In this document: piece after piece, positions 17,352-26,100 of the stretch
Numbering within the stretch: the stretch's first letter is position 1
Layout of the letters: every line of letters begins with the position of its first letter
Assembly: GCF_017573545.1 (NCBI RefSeq)
Contig: NZ_JAGEOK010000036.1
Span: forward strand, 43,215-107,214
Direction of reading: 5' to 3'
Source: Actinomadura nitritigenes
GTDB lineage: Bacteria; Actinomycetota; Actinomycetes; Streptosporangiales; Streptosporangiaceae
Length of the DNA: 64,000 nucleotides
Program-made: the position numbers and the translations under genes
The notes under the pieces: generated by a model
The model's input: the letters and a program-made list of their open reading frames with translations, nothing else
Told to the model about the DNA's origin: nothing
Databases searched by the model: none

Positions 17352-18877
17352 CGATGACGCCCGCGCAGCCGGCGGCGCCGCCCGGCGCCCGCCCTCCCGG
17401 CGCGCCCGCGCCCGGCACGGACGCCGTGCCCGCCGCTCCCCCGGCGCGGCGGGGGCGGCTCGCCACCTTCGCGCGCGGCCGCTGGCTGCGCACGATCCCC
17501 GGCCGGATCCGCGCGCACGTCGCGCTGGTCCTGGCCGCGCTCGTCGCGCTGCTGGCCGTGCTGACGGTCGCGGTCGGGAACGCGCGCGACTCCGTCCAGA
17601 CGATCGGGCACGACGCGGGCCCGCAGGTCGTCGCGACCAGCACGCTGTACTTCGCGCTCAGCGACATGGACGCGCAGGTCTCCAACATCCTGCTGATCGG
17701 CCGCCAGCACGACCTCGGCAGCGGCTACGACCAGATGATCGGCGCCTACGAGCGGCGCCGCGCGGACGCCGACGCGGCGGCGGTGCAGGCCGCCCAGCTC
17801 GCCGGGCGCGACCCGGCGCTGCGGCAGACCGTCCAGGACGTCCTCGACGGCCTCGGCCGGTACGAGCGGCTCGTCGGGTCGGCGATGCAGCTCGACCGGC
17901 AGGCCGACCATCCGGCGGGGGAGCCGCCGAAGGAGGTCGTCGACGCCTACCGGCAGGCGACCGACCTGATGAAGCTGGAGCTGCTGCCGAAGGCGTACAA
18001 CATCACGCTCGACACCGGCGCGCACGTCCGGCAGGCGTACGAGTCGAAGCGGACGTCGGTGCTGGCGGGCCGCGACTGGGTGGTCGTCGCGGGCGTCGTC
18101 GCGCTGCTGCTGCTGGTCGCGACGCAGCTGTACCTGGCGCGGACGTTCCGGCGGCTGCTGAACCCGGCGCTCGTCCTGGCGACGCTCGGGACCGTCGCGC
18201 TCACCGCCGTCGGCGCGGGCCTGCTGTCGGCGCAGGCGGGGCACATCAGGAAGGCGAAGGAGGACGGCTTCGACTCCGTCCTGTCGCTGTCCCGGGCGCG
18301 GTCGATCAGCCACAGCGCGTTCGCGGACGAGAGCCGCTACCTCCTCGACCCCGGCCGCGCCGACACCTACGAGCAGACCTACCTCGACAAGTCCCTCTCG
18401 GTGGTCTATCCGGACATCGGCGACAAGCCGCTGAATCTGGAGAACTACTACGCGGGGCTGGAGCAGAAGGTGGGGCCGTACCGCCCGCGCGAGGGCGCGG
18501 CGCCGTTCCTCGGCTTCCTCGCGGACGAGGCCGCCTCGGCGCGGAACGCCCGCGAGGCCGCCGCCGTGCAGCGGACGCTGCGCGCGTACATCGTCGTCCA
18601 GCGCGACGACCAGCGGATGCGGTCGCTCGCGGCGTCCGGGAACCGGGGCGGCGCGATCGCGCTGCGGATGGGCCGCCAGACCGGCGCGATCCCCGACTTC
18701 GACGCCTACGACGCGGCGCTCGGCTCGCTGATCGCCGCGCACCAGGACGCGTTCACCAGGCAGATCAAGGACGCGGACGGCGGGCTCCGCGGCTGGAAGG
18801 CCGTCCCGCCCGCCGCCGCCGTCATCGCCCTGCTGATCGTCGCGGGGGTCCGTCCCCGGCTGGCCGAGTTCCGCTGA
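17348..18877 (+). CDS. glnX: GlnX-like transmembrane sensor protein
   Basis: 509 residues with a Pro-rich cytoplasmic N terminus and four hydrophobic helices (about 58-76, 241-260, 270-290 and 483-498). Two extracytoplasmic helical domains lie between helices 1-2 and 3-4, resembling four-helix-bundle sensor domains. Topology and position between the kinase genes and a GlnH-type lipoprotein match mycobacterial GlnX, which relays Asp/Glu binding by GlnH across the membrane to PknG. No HAMP, kinase or other enzymatic domain is visible, so signalling must be by contact. Start overlaps the FHA gene (ATGA) with AGGAGGGCCCGCC upstream. Confidence 0.85.
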   Translation: MTMTPAQPAAPPGARPPGAPAPGTDAVPAAPPARRGRLATFARGRWLRTIPGRIRAHVALVLAALVALLAVLTVAVGNARDSVQTIGHDAGPQVVATSTLYFALSDMDAQVSNILLIGRQHDLGSGYDQMIGAYERRRADADAAAVQAAQLAGRDPALRQTVQDVLDGLGRYERLVGSAMQLDRQADHPAGEPPKEVVDAYRQATDLMKLELLPKAYNITLDTGAHVRQAYESKRTSVLAGRDWVVVAGVVALLLLVATQLYLARTFRRLLNPALVLATLGTVALTAVGAGLLSAQAGHIRKAKEDGFDSVLSLSRARSISHSAFADESRYLLDPGRADTYEQTYLDKSLSVVYPDIGDKPLNLENYYAGLEQKVGPYRPREGAAPFLGFLADEAASARNAREAAAVQRTLRAYIVVQRDDQRMRSLAASGNRGGAIALRMGRQTGAIPDFDAYDAALGSLIAAHQDAFTRQIKDADGGLRGWKAVPPAAAVIALLIVAGVRPRLAEFR

Positions 18878-18893
18878 CCGGAGGAGACCCCCC

Positions 18894-19736
18894 ATGCGCG
18901 CCATCCGTGCCCGTTCCGTCCGCGGCGCCGCCCTGGCCTGCGCCGTCCTGTCCGCCGCCGGGCTGCTGTCGGCGTGCGGGCTCGGCGGCGCGGACAAGCC
19001 GACCATCGCCCACAAGCACTCGCTGACCATCGGCGTGAAGGCGGACCAGCCGAGCCTCGGCGTGAAGGGCAGGGACGGGACGTACCAGGGCTTCGACATC
19101 GACGTCGCCACCTACATCGCCGGACGGCTGGGCGTGCCGAAGGACCGGATCAGGTGGCGCACGACGAACTCCTCGGTCCGGGAGAAGGCCCTCGCGGACG
19201 GCACCGTCGACATGATCGTCGCGACGTACTCGATCACGGCCACCCGCAAGCGGGTCGTCACGTTCGCGGGCCCGTACTACGTCGCGCACCAGGACACGCT
19301 GGTCGCGCCGGGCACCACGGCGATCCACGCGATCCGGGACCTGAAGGGCCGCAGGATCTGCGCGGTGACCGGGTCGAACTCGTGGCGGCGGGTGATCGAG
19401 GAGCGCAAGATCGCCGCGGTGCCGGTGCAGGCGCCGACCTACGGCGCCTGCATGGACGACCTCGCGGCCGGGAGGCTGGACGCGGTGTCGACCGACGACC
19501 TGATCCTCGCCGGCTTCGCCGCGGGCCACCCCGGCAAGATCATCAATGCGCCGTTCACGGACGAGAAGTACGGCGTCGGGCTGAAGAAGGGCGACCTGGA
19601 GGGCTGCGAGCAGATCAACCGGGCCATCACCGACATGTACCAGGACGGCACGGCCGCGCGGCTGCTGACCAAGTGGTTCGGCAGGTCGGGGCTCAAGCTC
19701 ACCACGAGCGTGCCGCAGTTCGAGGGCTGTAGCTGA
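18894..19736 (+). CDS. glnH: GlnH-like glutamate/aspartate-binding lipoprotein
   Basis: 280 residues. Signal peptide with lipobox LLSACG (Cys about 26), then a family 3 solute-binding fold: YQGFDIDVATYIAGRLG, a MIVATYSITATRKRVVTFAGPYY segment typical of polar amino-acid binders, and an Asp-containing STDD motif. No ABC permease or ATPase genes are adjacent, so a sensing role with the preceding GlnX-like protein is more likely than transport. It is the last gene of the operon, 16 bp after glnX, with GGAGGAGACCCCCC upstream of the ATG. The lipoprotein would be anchored on the outer face of the plasma membrane. Confidence 0.9.
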   Translation: MRAIRARSVRGAALACAVLSAAGLLSACGLGGADKPTIAHKHSLTIGVKADQPSLGVKGRDGTYQGFDIDVATYIAGRLGVPKDRIRWRTTNSSVREKALADGTVDMIVATYSITATRKRVVTFAGPYYVAHQDTLVAPGTTAIHAIRDLKGRRICAVTGSNSWRRVIEERKIAAVPVQAPTYGACMDDLAAGRLDAVSTDDLILAGFAAGHPGKIINAPFTDEKYGVGLKKGDLEGCEQINRAITDMYQDGTAARLLTKWFGRSGLKLTTSVPQFEGCS

Positions 19737-19789
19737 GGAGCCTCCGGCCACTCGGGGCGGGCCGGGCGGGCGGCACGGGCGGGGCGCGG

Positions 19790-20140
19790 TCAGGCCGTGG
19801 TGGACGGCAGCGCGCCGATCGCCTCCCGCAGCGTGTCGTAGATCGGGACGAACTTGTCGATCCCGGTGATGCGGAAGACGCGCTGCACGCGCGGCGGCAG
19901 CGCGACCAGCGACACCGTGCCGCCGTGCTCCCCGGCGCGCCGGTTCGCCGCGACGATCGCGTTGAGGCCGGTCGAGTCGCAGAACGTGACCTGCCGCATG
20001 TCGACGACCATGGGCTCGCCCGCGTCCGCCACCTCGAACAGGGCCTCCTCGAAGCGCGCCCGGGAGACCACGTCGATGTCGCCCTGCACCCGGACGAGGG
20101 TGCAGCGTTCGTCCTTCATCAGGCTGATGTCGAAGTCCAT
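19790..20140 (-). CDS. STAS-domain anti-sigma factor antagonist
   Basis: 116 residues, a full SpoIIAA/RsbV-type STAS domain. The phosphorylatable Ser is in VTFCDSTGLNAIVAAN. ATG at 20140 is preferred over an upstream in-frame extension because AGAGGTGG lies just ahead and homologues start at the first beta strand. It would bind an anti-sigma kinase when dephosphorylated and so release a sigma-B/SigF-type factor. No anti-sigma kinase or sigma gene is adjacent, so its partners are elsewhere. A GGGTAC element upstream could be a sigma-B-like -10. Confidence 0.9.
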   Translation of the reverse strand: MDFDISLMKDERCTLVRVQGDIDVVSRARFEEALFEVADAGEPMVVDMRQVTFCDSTGLNAIVAANRRAGEHGGTVSLVALPPRVQRVFRITGIDKFVPIYDTLREAIGALPSTTA

Positions 20141-20595
20141 GGCCACCTCTCGCCCCGGTTCCAAGGGCACCTCGGTCCCGCGCACCTGGTACCCCACCTC
20201 AGGTGACTCCTCAGGATTGCGCACCCGTGCCCGCAATCCAAGCACTTCCCGGGATAAGGACCGGGTCGCCCTCCGGCGTCCCGGACCGTAACTCCCCTGG
20301 CCGCCGGGGCCGCGCGGCACCCCGTCCCCGTGCGGTCCGGCGCGGCGCGCCGCCGCCCGAATAACTTACTCCAGAGGAACTTACTGGATGGTAGGAAATG
20401 GTTTCACGATTTCCGCGCCTCCCCAATGTGACCGAAGTCCCACCCCGGGATCAAGGCCCCCAATAGTCCACCGGTGCCCCCCGTGACCAGCGGTTGGACC
20501 ATTTCTTACCTCCGGTACGGCGGGAAAAGCAGGTGCTGACCCGGGGACGGATCGGCGCAGACGTTACAGTGGCGGTGCGAATGACAGGAGGCTGG
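20141..20595. promoter_or_regulatory. Divergent intergenic region with sigma-B-like -10 and repeated elements
   Basis: 455 bp between the STAS gene and the acyltransferase. On the minus strand GGGTAC (20194-20189) would fit a sigma-B-type -10 for the STAS gene, but I see no convincing -35. CACCT-C-AGGTG (20195-20205) is a perfect palindrome beside it. AACTTACT is repeated at 20363-20370 and 20378-20385, with TCCAG/CTGGA flanking, in a locally AT-richer patch. No gene is evident. Confidence 0.35.
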
Positions 20596-21273
20596 GTGTT
20601 CTACACGTTCATGACGCGAGTGGTGCGTCCGATCCTCTGGCTGCTATTCCGCCCGAGGGTGATCGGCGGGGAGAACGTGCCCGCCTACGGGCCCCTCATC
20701 GTGGCCAGCAACCACCTGTCGTTCATCGACAGCTTCATCATCCCCCTCGCCGTCCCGCGGCCGGTGACCTACATCGCCAAGGCCGACTACTTCGTCGGCG
20801 GCGGCCTGAAGCGCGGCTTCGTCCGCTGGTTCCTCACCAACCTCGGCCACGTCCCGGTCAAGCGCGGCGCGCGGCGCGCCGCCATGGGCGCCCTGGAGCA
20901 GGCCGGCGACGTCCTCGCCAACAGCGGCGCCTTCGCGATCTACCCCGAGGGCACCCGCTCCCCCGACGGCCGCCTCTACCGCGGCCGCACCGGCGTCGGC
21001 TGGCTCGCCCTCGCGTCCGGCGCCCGGGTCCTGCCCGTCGCGCTGGAGGGCACCGAGAAGATCCAGCCGATCGGTGCGTCCAGGCCGCGCGTCTTCGGGC
21101 CGCGCCCCACCGTCCGCATCGGCCCGCCGATGGACTTCTCCCACTACCGCGACCTCCCGCCCGCCAAGGCGCGGCGCGCCATCACCGACGAGATCGTCGA
21201 GACCATCCAGAAGATGTCCGGCCAGGAGTACGCGCCCGTCTACAACGAGCGCGCCGACGAGGAGCGGCTGTAG
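20596..21273 (+). CDS. plsC: 1-acyl-sn-glycerol-3-phosphate acyltransferase (PlsC family)
   Basis: 225 residues. Motifs in order: NHLSFIDSF (the HX4D catalytic motif is NHLSFID), a TYIAKADYFVG segment, and YPEGTRSPDGRLYRGRTG (EGTR, phosphate binding), then PVALEGTEKIQP. It transfers an acyl chain to lysophosphatidate in phospholipid synthesis at the inner membrane face; relatives can act on other lysolipids. The GTG at 20596 has AGGAGG 4 nt upstream; ATG 20581 or ATG 20611 are alternatives. The N-terminal Trp/Leu-rich helix likely anchors it to the membrane. It stands alone with its own upstream region. Confidence 0.9.
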   Translation: MFYTFMTRVVRPILWLLFRPRVIGGENVPAYGPLIVASNHLSFIDSFIIPLAVPRPVTYIAKADYFVGGGLKRGFVRWFLTNLGHVPVKRGARRAAMGALEQAGDVLANSGAFAIYPEGTRSPDGRLYRGRTGVGWLALASGARVLPVALEGTEKIQPIGASRPRVFGPRPTVRIGPPMDFSHYRDLPPAKARRAITDEIVETIQKMSGQEYAPVYNERADEERL

Positions 21274-21297
21274 CGGCCCCGGCTCCGCCCGGCCGGG

Positions 21298-21873
21298 TCA
21301 TCCGCCGAGGTTCGGGGTCTTCTCCTGGATGCTCGTGCCCGCCTGGCTCTGGGCGTCGGTCTTCAGGCCGTCGACCGCCGAGCGCGCCGAACCGATCTGC
21401 GCCTGGTCGAGCCGCCCGGACTCGAACCTGCCGGCGAGCGACGAGAACATCGCCGACACCTTCTCCGCCGGGACCTTCAGCGCCTTGCACAGCGTCGGGT
21501 CCGCGCCGATGAGCTTGCGCGCCGCGTTGATCCGGTTGGCGGCGAACAGCCCGGCCGCGGCCGCCTTCGCGAACGCCTTCGTCCGCCCGTTCGCGCCCTG
21601 TTTGAAGGCGCCCGCCTGGTACGGATTCCAGATGTAGCGGTGGAAGGCGCCGAACGCCAGGCCGGCGTCCGCGGCGAACCGCGTCTTCGCGAAGTGCTTG
21701 GTCGTCTCGGTCGGGCAGGACGACGGTGCCGCGGCCGGCGAGCCCGCCGCCGCCGCCCGGCCCGCGGCGACATGGGCGCCGCCCTCCTGCGCCTTCTCGC
21801 CGCCTCCGCCGCACCCGGACGCGGCGACCAGCGTCAGCAGCAGGACGGGCAGCACCAGAACTCTGCGGAGCAT
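21298..21873 (-). CDS. Lipoprotein of unknown function
   Basis: 191 residues with a clear lipoprotein signal: MLRRVLVLP, hydrophobic core, lipobox AASGC (Cys about 20). A Gly/Ala-rich linker follows, then a mainly helical domain with two Cys residues (PSSC and LCKAL) that could form a disulfide. The ATG at 21873 has GGGGAAGAGA upstream. I do not recognise the family. It converges on the acyltransferase gene 25 bp away. It should be exported and anchored on the outer face of the plasma membrane. Confidence 0.8.
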   Translation of the reverse strand: MLRRVLVLPVLLLTLVAASGCGGGGEKAQEGGAHVAAGRAAAAGSPAAAPSSCPTETTKHFAKTRFAADAGLAFGAFHRYIWNPYQAGAFKQGANGRTKAFAKAAAAGLFAANRINAARKLIGADPTLCKALKVPAEKVSAMFSSLAGRFESGRLDQAQIGSARSAVDGLKTDAQSQAGTSIQEKTPNLGG

Positions 21874-22022
21874 TCTCTTCCCCCGATGTGCTCGTGCGCC
21901 CGGTCCCGGACGCCGTCCCGGTGCCCTACCCAAAGATCACTAGCAGGCACGGAGGGGTCGCACAGCGCGGCGTCCGGTGGCGCGGACGCCGCGCCACCGG
22001 ATCGCCGGGCCGTCCGCGCCGG

Positions 22023-23075
22023 TCAGCGGCGGCGGGCGGTGCGCAGGAGCAGCAGGCCCGACGCGAGGACGGCGGCGGCGGTCGCGCCGTGGACGCCGAA
22101 CGCGGTCGCCTTGGAGCCGTGGTGCGCGAGGACCGTCACCATGTCCCCGGCGGCGATCGTCGAGAACGCGCACATCACCAGGCCGAGCGCCTCCCGCTTC
22201 CCGCGGGCCAGCAGCGCGAGGACGGCCAGGCCGGTGCCGAGGTCCCGGACGCCCTTGACGTTCAGCCAGGCGGCGGCGTCGCCGGACGGCACGGACGGCA
22301 GGCCGAACCCCGCCGCGGTGCCCGCCGGGTCGAGGATGTACGAGAGCCCGACGTAGCCGATGCCGACGCCGGTGAGCAGGGCGATGGCGCTGCCGGTGCG
22401 GGACGTCCGGACGTCCTCGCGCAGCCGCCGCATCCGGGCGGCGTGGTGGCGTGCGCCGTAGACCCGCCAGAACGCGCGCGCCGGGGCGGGCAGCCCGGAG
22501 AGGAACTCGGTGCGCTCGTCCGGCGTCGCGTCCTCCAGCGCGACGCCGAGCAGCGTGAGGATCTTCGACTTGGGGGTGTGCTGGACGAAGTGGTCGCCCT
22601 GGGCGTTCCACTCGTCCTCGGTGAGGTGGCGCTCGGCGAGCGGCAGCAGGTGCGCCTCCTCGTCGTCCAGGTGTTCGACCAGGAGGGCGCGGTGCTCGGC
22701 GAGCGCGGCGACCAGGGCGTCGCGGCCCGCGGCGTCCGCCGACCGCGCCCAGGGCCCGGCGAGGTCGTGCAGGCGGGCGATGGTCGCGGCGACCTTCTCG
22801 TGCTGGGCCTCCATGCGCAGCACGATGTCGGCGTCCAGGTCCACCCGCGACAGCAGCAGCGGCCAGATCAGCTCGTCCTCGCCGTGGTGGTGGTTGTGCA
22901 GGCCCAGCAGGTAGTCGGCGAGGTGCGCGGTGAGCGTGTGGGCGCGGCGGCGGTCGCCGGGGCGGGTCGCGCCGATCAGCTCGGCGAGCAGGCGCGACTC
23001 GCGGCGCATGCCGCGGTGGATGACGACCATGGAGCGGGTGAAGGTCAGGGCGGTGTGGACGGTGTCGGTGCTCAT
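22023..23075 (-). CDS. Hemerythrin HHE domain fused to DUF4267-like membrane domain
   Basis: 350 residues. Residues about 10-160 form a hemerythrin-like four-helix bundle with the di-iron ligand pattern: VVIHRGM, HNHHHGEDELIW, EAQHEK, and EHRALLVEHLDDEEAHLLP. After a linker containing HHAARMRRLREDV, residues about 225-345 hold four hydrophobic helices with LNVKGVRDLGTGL, a pattern I associate with DUF4267. Oxygen, nitric oxide or iron sensing at the membrane is plausible (inference). The gene is divergent from the SARP gene; the shared 113-bp region contains a 12-bp repeat array. The ATG lacks a strong ribosome site. Confidence 0.85.
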   Translation of the reverse strand: MSTDTVHTALTFTRSMVVIHRGMRRESRLLAELIGATRPGDRRRAHTLTAHLADYLLGLHNHHHGEDELIWPLLLSRVDLDADIVLRMEAQHEKVAATIARLHDLAGPWARSADAAGRDALVAALAEHRALLVEHLDDEEAHLLPLAERHLTEDEWNAQGDHFVQHTPKSKILTLLGVALEDATPDERTEFLSGLPAPARAFWRVYGARHHAARMRRLREDVRTSRTGSAIALLTGVGIGYVGLSYILDPAGTAAGFGLPSVPSGDAAAWLNVKGVRDLGTGLAVLALLARGKREALGLVMCAFSTIAAGDMVTVLAHHGSKATAFGVHGATAAAVLASGLLLLRTARRR

Positions 23076-23098
23076 GCCGCCAACGTTGCCGGGGGCGT

Positions 23099-23169
23099 CT
23101 TGGAACCGGCTTGGAGCGCGACTTGGAGACCGGCTTGGAAGGCCGCGTGGAGACCGGCGCGGAGACCGG
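23099..23169 (+). repeat. 12-bp tandem repeat array upstream of SARP gene
   Basis: Six head-to-tail units: CTTGGAACCGG (11 bp), then CTTGGAGCGCGA, CTTGGAGACCGG, CTTGGAAGGCCG, CGTGGAGACCGG and CGCGGAGACCGG. The consensus is CTTGGAGACCGG. The array ends 4 bp before the TACGAT -10 box of the SARP gene and 20 bp before its start. SARP proteins bind direct repeats, so an autoregulatory site is possible, though the usual period is 11 bp. Confidence 0.75.
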
Positions 23170-23188
23170 TGGCTACGATCTGGTCGAG

Positions 23189-26100
23189 ATGGTGCGGATT
23201 CGGGTGCTCGGTGCCTTCGAGGCCGAGGTGGCGGGCGTGCGGGCGGCGCTGGGCGGGCCGCGGCAGCGCGCGGTCCTGGCGCTGCTGGTCGCCGCGCGCG
23301 GCGCGGTCGTGCCGGTCGACCGCATGATCGAGGACCTGTGGCGCGGCGAGCCGCCGGCCCAGGCCGTCACGTCCCTCCAGGCCTACGTCTCCAACCTGCG
23401 CAGGCTGCTGGAGCCCGGCCGCCCGCCGCGGGCCCCGGCGCGGGTGCTGGTCTCCGCCGCGCCCGGCTACGCGCTGCGGCTGCCCGACGAGGCCGTGGAC
23501 GCCTGGCACTTCGCCGCCCTCGCCCGCGACCCCGAACGCTCCGCGGAGGCCCTGGCCCTGTGGCGCGGCCCGGCGTTCGCCGAGTTCGCCGACGAGGAAT
23601 GGGCGCGGGCCGAGATCGGCCGCCTGGACGAGCTGCGCCTGGCGGCCCGCGAACGGCACGTCGCCGCCCTGCTGCGCGCGGGCGACGCCGCGTCCGCCGT
23701 GCCCGAGGCGGAACTCCTCACCCGCGACGAGCCGCTGCGCGAGGAGGGCTGGCGGCTGCTGGCGCTCGCGCTGTGGGGAGCGGGGCGCCAGGCCGACGCG
23801 CTCGCCGCGCTCCGCGAGGTCCGCGCGACGCTCGCCGACGAGCTCGGCCTCGACCCGAGCCCCGCGCTCGCCGACCTGGAGACGGCGATCCTGCAGCAGC
23901 GCACCGAGGCGTTCGACCTTCCCGCGCCCGCCCCCGTGCCGGTCCCCGCTCCCGCTCCCGCTCCCGTGCCCGCCCCCGGCGGACCGGCCTTCCTGGGCCG
24001 CGACGGCGAGCTGGCCGCGCTGACCGGGCTCGCGCGCGAGGGCGGCGTGCGCGTCGCGCTCGTCACCGGCGAGGCCGGGCTGGGCAAGACCGCGCTGCTG
24101 ACCCGGCTCGCCGGCGTCCTGGAGCAGGAGGGGTGCCTCGTCGTGACGGGCCGCTGCCCGGAGAGCGAGAGCGCGCCGCCCGCGTGGGCGTGGACGGAGG
24201 CCCTCACCGCGCTCGACCGGCACGTCCCGGCCCCCGCCGAGGCGGCGCCGCTGCTGCGCGACGCGTCCGCCGGCGAACCCCGCGACACCACCGCCGGCCG
24301 CTTCCGCCTCCACCGCGCCGTCTGGGCCTGGCTGAACGACGCGGCCCGGCGGCGCCCGCTCGCGGTCATGTTCGACGACCTGCACTGGGCCGACGCCGAG
24401 ACCCTCGCCCTGCTGGCCGCCCTGTCCGGCGACGCGCCGCTGCTCGTGGTCGCCGCGTTCCGCGCCGACGAGGCGGGCACGCGCCTCACCGAGACCCTCG
24501 CGGTGCTGGCCCGCCGGTCGCCGCTGCGGCTGCCGCTGCCCGGCCTGCCGGAGCAGGCGGTCGCCCGGCTCATCGCCGCCGAATGCGGCGGCGGCGTGGA
24601 CGCGGCGACGGTCTCCGCCCTCGCCGAGCGCACCGGCGGCAACCCCTTCTACGTGCGGGAGAGCGCGCGGCTGCTCAGCAGCGAGGGCGCGCTCGTGGCG
24701 ACCTCGGAGGTCCCCGAGGGCGTCCGGGACGTGCTGCGCCGCCGCCTCGCCCGCCTGCCCGAGCCCGCCGTCGCGGTCCTGCGGCTGGCCGCGCTCGCCG
24801 GCCGCGAGGCCGACGTGGACGCGCTCGTCCTCGCGGCCGATGCCGGCGAGGACGCGGTGCTGGACGCGCTCGACGCCGGGCTCGTCGCGGGCCTGCTCAC
24901 CGAGCGCGCCCCGGGCCGGGTCCGGTTCGCGCACGCGCTCGTCCGGGACACGATGGTCGCCGACCTCAGCGCCCTGCGCCGCACCCGCATGCACGCCCGG
25001 CTCGGCGCCGCCCTGGAACGCCTGACCCCCGACGACGCGTCGGCGCTGGCCTACCACTTCCACCGCGCCGCGTCCGCGGCGACCGCAGCGAAGGCCGTCG
25101 AGTACGCCGTCCGGGCCGCCGACCTCGCGGAGCACCGGTACGCGCACGAGACGGCCGTCGAGCTGCTCACCCAGGCGCTGGAGTCGTTCGAGCGCACGCC
25201 GGGCCGGGGCGCCGCGGACCGCGTCGACCTGCTCGGCCGGCTGCTGCGGGCCCAAGCGCGCGCGGGCGCCGTTCAGGATGCCCGCGCCACCCGCCGCCGC
25301 GCCGTCGACCTCGCCGAGGAGGCCGGGCGCGACGACCTGCTGCTGGCGGCGTTCACCGCGTGGACCGAACCGGCCCCCTGGCAGCTGCGCCCGTACGGGG
25401 TCGTCGACGAGCACCTGGTCGGCCTGCTCTCCCGGCTCCTGGACCTCGACGGCCTCGCGCCGGACGTGCGCTGCCGCCTCCTCGACGCCTATGCCGCCGA
25501 GCTCACGGGCACCGGGGACGCGCGGGGGCGGGCCGCCGCCGAGGAGGCCGTCGAGATCGCGCGGAGCCTCGGCGACCCGAAGCTGCGCGTCCTGACCCTG
25601 TTCACGCTCAGCCGCGAGCACGACCACCGCGTGTACGACCGCCGGGAGATCCGCCGCCAGGCCGCGTGCGCCCGCGAACTCCGCGCCCTCGGCGCCGAGC
25701 ACGACATGCCCACCGCGCTGTGGTCGGGCACGATCAATCTCGCCGCCGTCGCCGTGCACGAGGGGCGTCCGGCCGAGGTGCGCGCCGGTATCGCCGAGGC
25801 GGCGGAGCTGGCCCGCCGCTACCGGATGCCCGAGGCGAGCGTCGTCTGCGAGGTCGCCGAGGCCGCGCTCGCCCAAGCCGAGGGCCGGCTGGACGCGGCG
25901 GAGCGCCACTACGCCGCCGCGACGCGGGCCATGGCGGACCAGGGGTCGCTGCACACCGCCGGGTTCGCCCTGCTCACGCGCGCGACGCTGGCGGTGTCGC
26001 GCGGCACGCTGGCCGGGTTCGCCACCGCGGCCGGGGAGCTCGCGCCCGAGCTGTCGTCGCTGCTCACCGACATCCTCGCCGCCGCGCACGCCGCCGCCGG

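Noticed and set aside
10435..19736. Biosynthetic or transport operon interpretation of the GlnH gene
   Set aside because: No ABC permease or ATPase is present; the GlnX-like protein and kinase point to sensing instead.
23111..23188. N-terminal extension of the SARP protein through the repeat array
   Set aside because: The extension would start at TTG with no ribosome site and consist of the repeat. The conserved DNA-binding domain starts at 23189, right behind a -10 box.
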